From Lepturacanthus savala (Eukaryota; Chordata; Actinopteri; Scombriformes; Trichiuridae): a stretch of 64,000 bases of DNA. The notes beneath the pieces were generated by a model, which saw only the letters and a list, made by a program, of their open reading frames with translations, made no database searches and was not told the origin of the DNA. A program made the position numbers and the translations under genes. Shown here one piece after another: positions 12,776-25,087 of this stretch; the stretch's first letter is position 1, and every line of letters starts with the position of its first letter. The stretch spans positions 20,667,934 through 20,731,933 of the forward strand of contig CM060477.1 of assembly GCA_030544235.1 (NCBI GenBank), in the 5' to 3' direction.

Positions 12776-13721
12776 GTAGTTAAAATGTTTTACCCTATGT
12801 TTAAAGATCCCTGTGGTATCTTTAAAAAGTAGTTGTTGGACAAAGCATGATAATGGGGAAAATATATGATCTAAGAAAATAGCATAGCATAAAAGGCCTG
12901 AAAAACAGTGCCTTATAGAAACTGAAGCAGAATATATAAATATCACTGTTCCTGTTTTATGCTGCAGTGCAGACCATTATAATGGCTACACAAACCACAT
13001 ACATATACACTTTCTGTAATCCTGCATATTAGAGTAGTAAGTGAGAGTAAGTGTCAGGACACCAAACTAAAAGTAGACAGCAGTAGTAGTGGATGTGGTC
13101 TATGTTTGCATGCATTGCATACATGTGTGACCACAACTCTCCAGTAACATATCCTAAACTTGTATAGGGATGTCTGCACAACACAGTTCACTAGTGAGGT
13201 GAGTTCCCAGCACAGACATCTGCTTACATTTGTCACAACACAGATTGTTCAGATCTCCACTTGAATCACTGCAAAGGAAGATTAGCCTTTGATTTATACA
13301 GGACTCAGAGGTATGCAATCATACCTAAATGGATTGTTCTTTTAGCCTCTCTATCAGCCTGGCTCTGCATGGTAATGTCTGTTGGTCGGTCAATTGTTTT
13401 GTCCACCAATTTACTCCAAAATAAAATTCTTGGATGGATGGATGGAATTTTGTACAGAAGGATTCCCAGAGGATAAATTCCTCTGGTCTCTGTTCATTCA
13501 CTCACTTTCCCTCTAGCACCACAAGCTGGTCAAAGTCGCTCCTTAATCAGTGAAACGTCTCAACATTTACTGAATTTAATGAATTGGCAAACTGTTTTGT
13601 ACAAACATGCAAGTTTCCTAATGACTCCGGTGCTACCTTGAGTTTTCCTCTAGTGCCATGAGGTTGATGTGTGTGGTTTTGAGTAAAACATCTCAACTAT
13701 TGGATGGTTTGCCATGAAAAT
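12776..13721. other. Non-coding stretch, nothing recognised
   Basis: Short frames only. A four-unit GGAT run at about 13434-13446 is the only simple repeat noticed. Confidence 0.5.
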
Positions 13722-14156
13722 CTGCTCATTTGGTTTGCATGTCAACATGTCCTTGGGCAAGATAGCGAAAGGCGGGTGTTTGAAAAACACAGAAGTTAAA
13801 TACAGCTCCACACAGACAGATGAGTGTGAAAGTGAAAGAGAGGGACCAGGAAGCTGTGGAACAGAGAGATAGCACAGGTAAAACACCCACGCCTCATCAT
13901 AAACCTGCACAATGCTACAGGAAGGTGCTGGTGAGTCAGTTGCCTGCTGGAGCCTCTCCTTTTGCTTGACACCCAACGGTCTGCACTATTTCTACACAAA
14001 AACACAAGATGAGCTACTCCTGATGTATGGCACCCACCGCCATTGATGTATACATGTGTTTGAATGGCCGAATGTCCACTTGTAGTGTAAAGCAGTTTGA
14101 GTGATCGGAAGACTAGAAAGGTGCTATACAAATGCAGTCCATTCAGTAACAAAGTA
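13722..14156 (+). mobile_element. SINE family A, interrupted copy
   Basis: The central block GCATGTCAACATGTCCTTGG plus GCAAGAT is at 13737-13763. The 3' part (about 13998-14156) reads ACTCCTGATGTATGGCACCC, then TGTTTGAATGGCCGAATGTC, GTAGTGTAAAGCAGTTTGAG, GACTAGAAAGGTGCTATACA and AATGCAGTCCATTCAG. That order matches the copies at 25.1 and 35.8 kb. About 200 bp of unrelated sequence (13770-13985) separates the parts, so this is an inserted or rearranged copy. Confidence 0.6.
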
Positions 14157-14524
14157 AATGCTATTATATACTGTATAGTTGCATTACAGGGTATCCTATG
14201 TTTCTGGTCAATGGTCTCAGTGTATAATAAGTGATGCAACATGTTTTATGAATGTATTTGTTTTACAGCAGAACTCTATCAAACATAGTTAATTCCACTT
14301 AGTTTTTTATAGGTTTAGGTATAAAGTAACAAACGGTAAACTAATAGTGTTTTATTAACCATGACAGAAATTTTTATGGAGCCAGTATGTGTTATGCATG
14401 TGAATTTATTCCTGTTAGCGATTTGAAAACAGCAAGGGGAACAGAAAGGAAGAGGAAACTTGGGCCTAACTTAGATACAGCAGCAGCAGATGGGGGAATC
14501 AAAGAGGGTGCTCTGAGTTTGCAG
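14157..14524. other. Non-coding stretch, nothing recognised
   Basis: No motifs recognised on either strand. Confidence 0.5.
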
Positions 14525-14597
14525 TCTTTGTTGCATGTCACTAAAGCACTTTTCACGTTGTCCGTTGATTTTAAATGTGCTCTATAAATAAACTGAC
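14525..14597 (+). mobile_element. LINE 3' end fragment (L2-like tail)
   Basis: CACTAAAGCACTTTTCACGT followed by TTTAAATGTGCTCTATAAAT and AAACTGACTTGG has the AAAGCACTTT...GTGCTATATAAATAAA form of an L2-type 3' terminus. The copy at 55.14-55.2 kb has the same form. Only the extreme 3' end is present. Confidence 0.45.
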
Positions 14598-14689
14598 TTG
14601 GCAACAGTGGGATACTCTCTTAGAAGATGAAAGCGTCCAAAGAATACGCTCAGCTCTGGGTTTGGACTACAGACCTTGCTTTGGATCCC

Positions 14690-14880
14690 GATGTTATTAT
14701 ACCACCCTGAGGATGGTGAAGTTGTGCAGCCGTACCTCAGGGTCTTGGACTGCCTCGTTCAACCAGGTCTCGGTCACAGTGATGATTCAGGCTCCTATGA
14801 TGTTCCTCTTCCACCTGGCATTTTGGTGTACATTCACTTTATTCTGGAGTGACTGAACATTGGACAAAATGATGATAATA
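14690..14880 (-). mobile_element. LINE endonuclease (APE-type) domain fragment, antisense
   Basis: On the minus strand, one frame reads ILSNVQSLQNKV, then ARWKRNIIGA, a stop, and TVTETWLNEAVQDPEVRLHN with FTILR after it. The N-xx-SL-x-NK and TETWL blocks are the N-terminal hallmarks of the apurinic-like endonuclease of Jockey/L2-superfamily LINEs. The TETWL Glu is the metal-binding catalytic residue of that family and is retained. One stop codon interrupts the frame and the domain is lost after about 60 residues. It could come from the same family as the antisense RT piece at 7.0-7.7 kb, but the pieces are 7 kb apart. Confidence 0.7.
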
Positions 14881-16619
14881 ATACTCATAATATGGATGGT
14901 AGAGAGGGTTTGAAGGGTCCAACCCTGTATGCTTACCTCTTCCTTTTGTCAAGGGTGCTTTGGTCTCATCATTCACACATTGGTGTAATAATGCAGAGTA
15001 GTAGGCACCATACTAGTATGAAGAATATTATTTAAAAATACAGAAATGTGGGCACGATTCACCAATTTCTTGTTTGTTCTTAAATTCAAACATAAATAAA
15101 TGTATGTTTGTTCTTAAATTCGTCCTGAGGAAGTTCTATGTCATATTTAAGGTAAATACACCACTAGATAAAAGGACTTATCTCACACCATCTCAGTTAC
15201 AGACTTCCTGCTTAACTTTGACCTACTTACATTTTGTACCTATTGAGTGCCATTTTCCTGTGAAATGAAGGATTATATCATTCTAGATCATCTGGATGAA
15301 CTGCTGGATTGTTGTTGGCTGTGTGTTTATATCAGAGCAATTACTTTGGTGAGTAGAAAATAAGATTGAAAATAGAAAATAAGATCCATGTTATAAAACA
15401 ATAGCATGATCTTTTAGCATGTAGACAGTGCAGTAAGTCCCCTTATAAAGCATGTTGAGAATAGGAGCAGTTGGAAACTGGAAAAACTCAGCTACCTCAA
15501 AACTATTCTTTAGTACACTACTTGAGTTAAGTACTTAACACCTGTGATATTAACACACATTCAAACATGACAAAAATACATTTCCTGCTTTGTAGTCCAG
15601 CACCTGTTGCTGCTCTCTCCTTCACAGAGAAAATCTGGATTTAATGGACTCTCCCTCCTATTTATTTGCCTTGACACATCTGCTCAAACAGTCATGTCCA
15701 ACAAAGATCAGTCACTGTTTATTGATGGAGAGAGAGACATCCACCCCGCCTGAGAGCTTTGTTATCTCCCTCCCAGCAGCTTGCAGAAGGGGGCTCTTAT
15801 ATGACAATAATAACAGTAAGGTGAATCCTTTCAGTGCAGAATAACAGTGCAGTCACCACTGAGCTCCGGCTCCATGCTGTTGCGCCCACTGGGCTAGCAG
15901 GTGCTGAGATGTCGAGGACAAAAACAGCTGACTGCATTCACAGCTAAAATGAAGTAGATCCACAGCAGCCAACAAAGGAAAGACAGTTATTACATGAATC
16001 TTTATAGAGAATGTAGAAGTTAAACAATTTAAACAACTTGTTCATCTTGTAAATACAAATCTTGAACTGAACAGCACCACAGTGTATCACGGAGCCAGTA
16101 CTTTGTAGTCTAGACACAAGGTCTGTAATTTCCTGAAGCCTAATCAGTACACATGGAGTGTCACCGTTCCAGTTACCAGCAAACAAACCTTCATGGCTCC
16201 AACAGTCTCCCTGATGGTTTCAATGACTACTTGGAAATATCCCACATTATGAGCAGTTGGGCAAGTTACTTGAAAAATGCCATTAACAAAGTATTCCTCT
16301 TGAAAAAAAGGAATCACGTTTCTTAACAAGTCACTCAAAAGCGAAAGTAATTAGGTCTATAATTGTCTTAACTTTAAACTACTACTTGTGTTACTCAGCT
16401 GTCACTTCTGTTAAAGGTGCCTTTAGACAACTTAAAGTGTTCTGTATTGAGATGTCCTTGGGCTTTCAACTGCAGTCAGCCAACAGTTTGGATACTTCTT
16501 ACCATCAGATAGACTATGACTGCACAAAGTCCCTACCAGCAATGGTGTATTGTTCCCACACCCCACAATTCTGAACTAAACCAGCTGATTTCTAAATGTA
16601 GCCGTTCCAGGGGCTAATG
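14881..16619. other. Non-coding stretch, nothing recognised
   Basis: Frames up to 80 codons without domains. At 15515-15545, CTTGAGTTAAGTACTTAAC resembles the end of the MITE at 59.4 kb, but it is too short to call. Confidence 0.5.
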
Positions 16620-16842
16620 TTAACAAGCCACTTTACAGTAAATGCTTGTCTTGATAAATATTATCCCAACTTATACTATAAAACCAATATAATCACATAG
16701 CTTACTTCCTACTTCCACTGATTTATTAACTCAATCTCAACTCTGGTACAGGAGTGCCCTCTGGCAACAGTTGTATGTAACATGTCATTTACGTACAGAA
16801 ACAGTGCCCATAGGAGACCATTATTCAACCCAATATATAACA
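16620..16842 (-). mobile_element. Probable 3' LTR of the adjacent Ty3/gypsy relic
   Basis: Minus strand: a purine-rich tract AAGTGGGGAGGAGTA (16857-16843), the form of a polypurine tract, is followed immediately by TGTTATATATTGGGTTG, a plausible LTR start beginning with TG. About 100 bp further, CTCCTGTACCAGAGTTGAG and an AATAAA signal (within GTTAATAAATCAGTGGAAGT) fit an LTR body. I could not identify the terminal CA, so the low-coordinate end is approximate. The order integrase - tail - PPT - LTR supports the call. Confidence 0.5.
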
Positions 16843-17049
16843 TACTCCTCCCCACTTAATGAAAACTGCACCTATATACAACAATTAAATCAAACATGAA
16901 CCTCATAAGGTGTTAGTATGGTACCATTAACAGAACTATGAAGTAACTTGAGTACTTAAGCGTTCATGAAGTAAACAATTACCAAACACTGTGTACTGTG
17001 CGTAACAGCCATGCTATTATATAACATACACATCTTAAAATATCCATCT

Positions 17050-17760
17050 CTTTCTTTAAAAATTGCTGTTTTCTCTGTGCATGCAGGTAGCACTGCCATC
17101 CGGCATACTCCTACTGACTGTGTCAGGAACAGATGTTGGAGTCAGGGATGGAAACAGGTCAGTTTGAGGATATGGTGGTAGAACACCAGAAGAAGTTGGC
17201 TCTCCAGCATCAGCTGCATCCTTGGTGTGTGTGTGTGTGGGTTGAGTTAAACTGACCTGCTGGCCAGGTTCCTTCAGGTGACAAGCAGTTGGTCTACAAC
17301 ACTGTCCTCACTGGTTCTGACTGTATGTGACACCGGGCCTGTGCTATGACAGTAATAGGGACCCATTTCAGGCTGTTGGTGTAGTTGCATGCAAGTACCT
17401 GATCACCTGGGTGGAAAATCCTTTCTTCTGATCTTGGTTTGCGCCTCTCAACCTGGGCTGTTTGCTTTTGTAGCACAGTCTCTTTAGTGTGGGGTGGTTT
17501 CAGAAGGTTGAGACTGGTAAGGAACTGTTTCTTCATGTGAAGTACCGCAGGAGTAACTTTTGTGGTTGAGTGTGAAACATTTCTATGGGACAGCAGAAAA
17601 CTGTTCAGCTGCTGATGAAGGAAGCCTTGTCCCTGTGAGGTCTTTAAAGTGTGTTTCAAACTCTGAAAAGGTCTCTCTGCTAGTCCATTTGTAGAGGTGT
17701 GACAAGAAGAAGAGCGAATATGTTGCATCCTATTTGCCTCAAGGAATCTCTCTCAGAGGT
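17050..17760 (-). mobile_element. pol: Ty3/gypsy integrase, C-terminal half and tail (antisense pseudogene)
   Basis: A 144-codon open frame (17728-17294) continues upstream to about 17752 as ERFLEANR. It reads QHIRSSSCHTSTNGLAERPF, the block after the second catalytic Asp of the integrase core, where S.YHP.TNG.AER is normal. It holds the third catalytic Glu in GLAER. SHRNVSHSTTKVTPAVLHMK and HPGDQVLACNY...KWVPITVIAQ follow, the latter being the GDxV/W.G.V β-barrel region of the integrase C-terminus. The protein would join and cut retroelement DNA; this copy lacks gag, protease, RT, RNase H and the first half of integrase. Downstream sequence to 17050 is a diverged tail without a chromodomain that I can see. 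No host gene context. Confidence 0.88.
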
Positions 17761-20436
17761 TGTTCATTCACCCATTTACACATATTCATACATTGGTGGT
17801 GGCTGCCACCAGCTCACCAGGACAGTTTAATCATACATTACATCACACACCAATGGTGAAACCACTGCTGCCTGCTTCCTGCTTCTAGTATCACCTCTAT
17901 AGCTCCTAGTTCTATCAGCTTTACTATCAGCTAAGTTAGTCAAACACTCCGCAGGAGTGTCCTGGTCGGAGAGGAAGCGGAGTGGATAATCTCCTGCTGT
18001 ATATTCTGATAATCACAATTGATGGTGATGAGGCTGTTGCTCTTTTCTCAGTGGAGACCATCCATGATACTCCTCTCTGAAAGTGAAATGTGACTAACTG
18101 GACTCCCGGTTGCATAAACCGGTTCATGCAATCCTCCTCCTTCAATAGAGGAATGTAAAAACAGCTTTCTAGTGACATGTCATATTCTAGTGAAGGAATT
18201 TTAGAACATATTAACATAAGAAAAAACATTTTTAAAGGACTTAAAGAACACATCTTTAAAATTGAACTTTTCAGACACCTCTGAACATGTTTTGTGTAAC
18301 TGTTGCTTTGAGCAGGGGGATTCTTGTAGCATTGTCTTTGTGGTGTCCAGAGGAGAGACAATAGACTTTGAATGGTTTGTGGTAAGTGCTAACTTCTTGT
18401 GACGACATGTTCTAACTGTTCAGCCACATAAGGGCGTCTGACTGGATAAGTTGTCATCACACTTTGGTCTGACATGGTGGCAAGATTCTAATCTTCAACT
18501 AGCGACCCCCTGGTCCCGGTGCACCTCCCTCTCTCTGTCCTCCTCCTCCTTCTCCTAACTGACGCATGTTGCACTCTGTGTGGGTGGTCCTCGATTCTTT
18601 GATGTTGTTACTAGTCCTGGTCTGTGTGAGTGACCTTCCTGTACATTGTGATCTTTTTGCTCCTGTTAGCTTCACATGAACACAGGTGTGTTGGAATGAC
18701 ACATTTACCGTCCTGTTCACTTTTTGCACTTGGGAAACCAGGTCAAGCTTTTACAGAACGAGGAGCCATTTAACAACGTTTGATCCCACTGTTTTACTGC
18801 ACCCCCCTGGTCATGTATAGGTCTTTAAAAATGTGCTATAACTCAACATTCTGCTTGACTCTCAAGCAGGATGTGACACCAGAGCAGGCCAACATACGTA
18901 ATTCCCTCAGCGTCACCTCCAGCAAAAGACCGTTTATAGAGTTTTAGCTTTCCACCACTAGCCTACAACACAATGACTATATTCGGCTCATGTGAGTGTG
19001 CTACTCATCTGCTGTATGGCAGCAAACAATACTGGGAAGCAGATAAATGAGCTGAGGAGAGACAGGAAGGATAAGAGTTAATTTTCTTCCTCACTCACAA
19101 TGAGCTGCTGGGAAGACAGATACAGGGAGACGGGCACCAACACAGCCAGCTTCCCTTCAGTGTGTTCACAAGGGCACGCATACCCATCCCCCCCACCCCC
19201 CAATCCCCTCCCAACACACACACACACAGAATGAGAGGCCTTCACAATATCCCGCTGACCACAGACCAGTTAAGAAATGACTCCTCAGGTGGGGGAGCGG
19301 TTCCCACCGATATTAACACTGCTAACTTTTCACTGGGTGAGAGCCTTTTTCTTCATCTATACCGTGTGGGAGCTGGTGTTTTACTTTAATATAGTGTATC
19401 CTCCTCTGTCTTCAGCTGGCAGGGTTCCAAGGTTCCTGTCCTCATTGCACTCTTACACAATGACCAGTGGGTTGGACAGTGGAAAAGCTAACAGAGAACC
19501 CGAGACAGACAAACTCATTTCTGTTTTTCCACAAAATGCTCCTGGTCCATGTCTCTCCTCTTTCTGTTGTCATACTGTTTTCTCTGCTCTGTGATTTCCA
19601 TGGAGCCAGTCTCCAGACATATTGTGTTACTGTGTTTGGGCCCAAAACTTCAAAACAAAAATTTGTTTTCTGACGTTCATTTCGAAAACAAAAGCTACTA
19701 ACAAAAGACACAAATATCCACTTCAAAAAAAACAACAACTCAGGATCCACTCTAAAATGAAAGCATGTCTCATGGACATCTTCAGTAGCTCTTTTTGCTT
19801 GGCATGTTTTACGTCAACATATTGTATTGCATTTTGAAGTATCTCATTAGAAAAGTCAGATAGATTGATTTTTCACAAAGAATTAATGAGCTAAATGTCA
19901 TGGACTTGGACAGCTTTGTTGAAGTTCTGAAGTAGTGAACATTTACATGATTGATAATTCCCAGAAAAGCATGAATCATGGCTGATAAAGCTGAACAAAC
20001 AGTTGCAACTTGCCCAATTGAAACATATCCTGAAGAACTCTCTTCATCACTTATCACTTTTACCCTTACTACTGTTTATTAGACTTCAGATTTGCTCCAA
20101 ACCAGTAGATGAAAACACATAAAGAAACATCATGACCTTTTAATTTCAACATATCTCTATTCTCCCAATGGAAATATGTCACATAGGAATTATAAGACAA
20201 ATACAATACAACAGACTTATTATGTCATTATTTTATTGCCTCAGATGACAACTATTACAGCTTTTACAGAGAAAAAATATTTTAAGATTAAACTTAACAA
20301 GGTGCAGGTCTCTGTGAAGTGGGATAATGAGGAGGGTGGAGGGTGGCACATGGCAGATACTGTCCTGGGGATAAATGTACACCCTCACCACCTGAGGAGA
20401 CATATAGTTGGGTTATACACCACCTCTGCTCTTCTC

Positions 20437-20438
<2 letters not shown>
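17761..20438. other. Non-coding stretch, nothing recognised
   Basis: A long stretch of 2.7 kb with no recognised domain. The 141-codon minus frame (17936-18361) and the 102-105-codon frames at 19277-19750 overlap each other on opposite strands and show no family motif. Short CA runs near 19216. Confidence 0.5.

Positions 20439-20522
<84 letters not shown>
20439..20522. repeat. (AC)n microsatellite, 84 bp
   Basis: About 42 uninterrupted AC units. Confidence 0.98.
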
Positions 20523-20524
<2 letters not shown>

Positions 20525-20756
20525 CTTATGTGTCTCTGTCTTCAAGTGCAAGTTCAATCCTTGAATATCTCTGGGGTCTCCGGTGCAGACACACACAATG
20601 CCACACTTCACATTGGCTCTTGCACAGGAGCATCCTTGGGCTTTGATTGAAGTGGCAGTATTTGCTGAGTTTGGGTCCAGATGGTTTTGTTTCTTTCAGC
20701 ATTATGGTTGGCACCAATTTGCCACTGACTCCCCAAATCAGTGGCAGCTGGGAAGT

Positions 20757-21000
20757 CAAGTCAAGTTTTATTTGTATAGACCGAAATCACAAAACCCAGA
20801 TTCGCCTTAATGGACTTTCCATTATCTACAGCAACACAACACCCTCTGTCTTTAGACCCCCACATCATACAAGGAAAAAATAAAATAAAACATTAACTGG
20901 GAAAAAAAGAGGAAGAAACCTCAGGAAGAGGAAGAGAGGCGGTTTCCCTCTTCCAGGATGGACAGGCTGCAATAGATATGTGCACAATACTAAACGACAA
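20757..21000 (-). mobile_element. LINE 3'UTR (same family as 57.95-59.24 kb), antisense
   Basis: The + strand reads TCAAGTTTTATTTGTATAGA, then CGAAATCACAAA, GAGGAAGAAACCTCAGGAAG and TCCCTCTTCCAGGATGGACA. This is the reverse complement of the LINE 3'UTR that follows the RT fragment at 58.9-59.2 kb (TGTCCATCCTAGAAGAGACA, AAGGTTTCTTCCTCTTTTTC, CAAATAAAATTGACTTG). No coding part is attached; only the 3' end inserted. An internal A-rich expansion lies at 20870-20912. Confidence 0.75.
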
Positions 21001-22249
21001 CCTGGAAATTGGACACATAAACTCTATTCACTTCACAATTACTTCAGAAATGTACTCAAGGTCATTAAAGGACCCAGAACCCTGTATAAAACTAGTACAT
21101 AAACCAGGAAGTCCCCTACACAAACGTATTGATTTAGCATATTGAATATGCTCTCAACAAGAGAAACGGGCATAGAGTTAAAACCCCTGACTAAATGAAA
21201 CACCTTGGAGACGGGTTTAGAATTCCATTAGCTTACAACTGTGAAACACTGCTACTTTCTACAGCTACTATTTGTTGATGTGTCACTCCTTATTTAAGTT
21301 CATCCTGAACCCTGTGCACACACACGCTTCCATCTTCCCTCTTAAACTAAGTGTCAGGCAGCCTCCTCACACCTTTGTGGTTGCAAGAGGCGTATTTTGA
21401 CTGAGTGCAGAAGAATTTGCTGATGGCCCGTGGTTCCAGGGCTCCGCCGTAATAACAGCCACATTCCCTCTGGCTACAGACCAGCAAAGATGGAATGCAA
21501 TTAGCACATATTAGAGAGAGCCCGGAGGAGGCCTGTCAGGCCCACTGGCATACCCAAGCTACCAGCTCAGACCTAACCCGGGCAAAACACACCCTGGCAT
21601 TTACTGCATGACCATGACTGTTTCAGTGTTTATCTACCCCTAAGAAATCTTACTCACTAAAAGTGTGACTTAGATCTGCCTAAGACAACAGTAGGAAATG
21701 GAAAGTGGTAGTGTTTACCTCCAACACTCATCATCAGAGTGAGTCATTGTAAGATAACTTGTACAAAATGAAATCATTCCTCCACCCATTTTCAGCCTCC
21801 AGCTCAGTGCAATGGAAGATAACGGGATATTATCATGTCTGTGTTGCTCAAAGTAGTAATAAAATGATGTTGTTTTTTTAATGTTTATCATCAAAAGTAT
21901 TTTTTATTCACAGCAACGATTCCTTAGTCACTCTGGCTCCAGTAACTGACCTAACTGAGGAGTGTTTTCCCTGGAACTTCTTTCATATCCCCAAATAATG
22001 AAGCAAAGTTGTAAGAGCCATGGATAATCTGAGTACCGTACATGCCATTGCACATGTACATGAGAATTTGCGTGCACATGAGTGCATGTGATCATGCATG
22101 CATGTGTGTTTTGTTTATGAACTGCCCATGGGGCGGGTCTGGGTAGTGTTTAGGGCAGTGGCTACAGTATAAGTGTCATAGTGGTCTGCAGATGTTTACA
22201 CACTTTTTTTTTTCTCACTCATTGTCCTGGCATTGATAAAGGGGGTCTT
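21001..22249. other. Non-coding stretch; one segment looks less decayed
   Basis: No coding motif or repeat end recognised. The segment 21400-21570 has balanced composition, contains GATGGAATGCAATTAGCACA, and lacks microsatellites or transposon words. That is the look of a conserved non-coding element, but conservation cannot be tested here. Confidence 0.4.
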
Positions 22250-23095
22250 TTATCTTTTTTCTCTCTTTCGGTTATGGCGACCACCTGAGAAGACCTGTCT
22301 CACTTTGCTCTGCTTAAAGTACAATGACTCCTACAAAAATGCAGCAAAATTGGAAGCATAGTGACCGTGTTTGCCTGAAGTTATCAAGCAACTGTGTTCC
22401 TGGTGGAGGAAAGGGTGAGCGGAGAGAGGGAGCTTCAAAACATAAAAGTGGACACAATGTTGGCTGCTAAAAGCTCCATGAGGACACAATCCTTTGGCCG
22501 AGAAATTTGACAGTCATGACAACGATAGAGAATGTTAGGAAGAAGACAAATGACCGTACGGAACGTAGGCCACAGGCGGAGTTTTGAAGAATTGAAGAAA
22601 GTATGAGGTGGCTAACATGCAGGCTATGGTACACACCCTGGAGTCAATGAATAAAAGCCTAGAGGATAAGCTCCTGGACTCGGAAGCCAGGTCATGCTTG
22701 AACAACCTAAAGCTAATAAACTGACCAGAAGAAGCAGAACTCTACTACTTTTCTTTTTAGAGAAGTGGATTTCTGGCACACTTGATGCCACAGATCTTCA
22801 GCCCTCAGTCGTGTTGGAGAGGGTGCACCGGATCGGACCCATGAGGGACACCAATGCGCTGATAATGAGGTTTCTCAACTACAAGGACAAAGTGGCTGCA
22901 CAGGCTAAAGCGATGATTCAGTACAAGGACCCATAGGTGTGGTTTCATCCAGACTTAGCATATGAGACTGAGGAAAAAGTCCAATCCAGCCCCGTAGGAA
23001 GTGCGTAAGCTGGGTATCTGACATAGAGTGATTCACCAGGACTGTTGGTGACACAAAGGAATAACCTTTACTTTGAAACCAAGGGGAATTAAAGC
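22250..23095 (+). mobile_element. L1-type LINE ORF1 relic (coiled coil, RRM, start of C-terminal domain)
   Basis: A heptad-like segment from 22608, VANMQAMVHTLESMNKSLED plus KLLDSEARSCLNNLKL, fits the end of the ORF1p coiled coil. After a TGA at 22722 and a frame change comes EKWISGTLDATDLQPSVVLE, then RVHRIGPMRD and MRFLNYKDKV (22752-22890), the RRM core of L1 ORF1p. A further frame shift gives FHPDLAYETEEKV, the start of the C-terminal domain. In the intact family this is the RNA-binding chaperone that coats L1 RNA. Stops and at least two frameshifts show it is dead. No ORF2 follows; an anonymous AT-rich region and an AT array do. The 5' end is approximate. Confidence 0.72.
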
Positions 23096-23523
23096 TAACA
23101 GGTGGTACAACAAGTGACGATGTTCTGAAACAAGGTGGTAAATGCCAGTTCTAAAACACACACTATACATATTGATCTCTATAGACACACTCACTGCTGT
23201 AATTAATATGTGAGACAGGTCCTAATAACATTAATACTTTCTAAGTCATAGGCGGGTGAATGTAGGTGAAAAAGATTAGGAGGCCATCCACACTGAGGCA
23301 GACATACACACACATACTGGGCTTAAGTGTTATATAGCTGTCAACATGATAGAAGCAGAGGTAAAAAGAAAAAAAAACAACAGTGGATAGACTGGTCATT
23401 AGCACTGACATGAGATATAAAGATGTCTGAGAAGGGATTGAGAAGCAAGAAAAACAGAATAGTTATATTCACTGTGTTGGACATCGTAGTTTATCATGCT
23501 TCTTTTGTGACTATGTTTTTAGT

Positions 23524-23525
<2 letters not shown>

Positions 23526-23615
<90 letters not shown>
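23526..23615. repeat. (AT)n microsatellite, about 90 bp
   Basis: About 44 uninterrupted AT units. The poly(YI) open frame across it is an artefact. Confidence 0.98.
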
Positions 23616-23618
<3 letters not shown>

Positions 23619-25087
23619 TACCTTCAAGAAACTCATCTTTTAGATGAAGATGATGAAAGGATTAGGAGGAGGTGGCTCCTTCATTTTCTACTCAGGCTGG
23701 AGGATTTATGATTCTCATACTCAACACAGTTGCATTTTTAGTGGAAAATGTCCAGAAAGATAAAATGGGAAGATAACTCATAGTCCAAGGTTTGTTACTT
23801 TTACCTAGTAAAATTAAATACTACTACAGATGATTCTACTCTTTCAACACTTGCAGGACAATATATAATAGCAGGAGCCTTTAAGTGTATGTTCAACCCC
23901 AGTGTGGATAGATCCACAGGAAGGGATGAATCACATATTGGGTGTAGAGCAACTACTCACCACTTCAGATTATTTTTGGATTTCTTCAGAACTACAGTCC
24001 AAAATTCATAACTGTTCTTACAATAACAACCATGATGCCTGTAGATGCCTGTCTTCTTCTATGTGAGTTATTATGAACTCCTAACGGCCTATAAAGGGGC
24101 TGTGGACTGATCAGATTTTTTCTTGAAGAAGCCAGAGTCGAGAGTGTTGCAACTAAGAAAATAAACTACAAGCTGATTGATGGTAATTAACTCATCTTCC
24201 AGTGGAAGGGGCTGTTAAAATGAGTGTTGTATTAGGGTATGTTGCTGATAGCTATTGAGAGTGTGAAATGTTTCTTTGTTTTTGATGTTTTGATACCACT
24301 AAACCAGTGTGTGATTATTTTTTTCAAATAAAAGGTTGTTTAACAAAAGTACACTGCATAAAATATATCATGACTCTGGAAATCCAGGCGGTCTCGCAGG
24401 GATAAATATATTATGAACAATTGTAGGGATTGACTTCAATATCCAATGTTTCCCATTTTTTGCAAAGGCAAGATGATTTCATGCAAATCCTGTTAATCAT
24501 TACCATAGAAACAAGACGTGTGAGTGTTTCTTAGCAGTATTGATGGACAGTTTCAGATAAGGTTGGTAGACATGAGTGAATATTCAGTGACAAACAATAA
24601 CATGAGATATTTATCGACACAGATCAGAGATGTTTTGCCCAAATTTGCTTGGATCCATTGTCAAACAAACTAGATATGAAAGCCTTCAAAAAATTTTAGA
24701 TGAGGGAAGAATCCCTGTAAACCTCCAGACAGAAGATGGTCCATTGGATGGTGGTTGGATGGTTGACATCAAATAAAACAAATTTAGGTGAATTTACATT
24801 AATCCAACATCTTACTATTGATTGATTGACTAATTCATATACTGAGGAGTTTTTTTTTTTTTTTACTTATTCCACTATGTGCTACCAGATATAATAAGGT
24901 CATCCTAAACAGAGTCCCGCATATCTACTTTAACAAGAAAGATGAATCTAACCCAGAGATTATAAATCTACTGGACAGCTTTCCTAGAACCCAGCACATA
25001 ACTAAACCTATTCACAAACACAATAACACTTTAATAACAACTGGACTAATCAATAGTGTTTTATAAACTAACTGATCCGTCTCTGAC
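23616..25087. other. Non-coding stretch with one possible repeat trace
   Basis: AT-rich with no coding motif. At 24130-24165, TCTTGAAGAAGCCAGAGTCG followed by AGAGTGTTGCAACTAAGAA resembles another variant of the dispersed motif noted at 2.49 kb; too short to classify. Confidence 0.4.

Noticed and set aside
13796..14242. 148-codon minus-strand open frame
   Set aside because: It overlaps the interrupted SINE family A copy in antisense and has no domain.
17936..18361. 141-codon minus-strand open frame
   Set aside because: No domain, no similarity recognised, no supporting context; compatible with chance and next to a decayed retroelement.
20294..20564. Open frames of poly(VC) and poly(HT), also at 8.1, 29.6 and 61.2 kb
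   Set aside because: Translations of (CA)n arrays on either strand.
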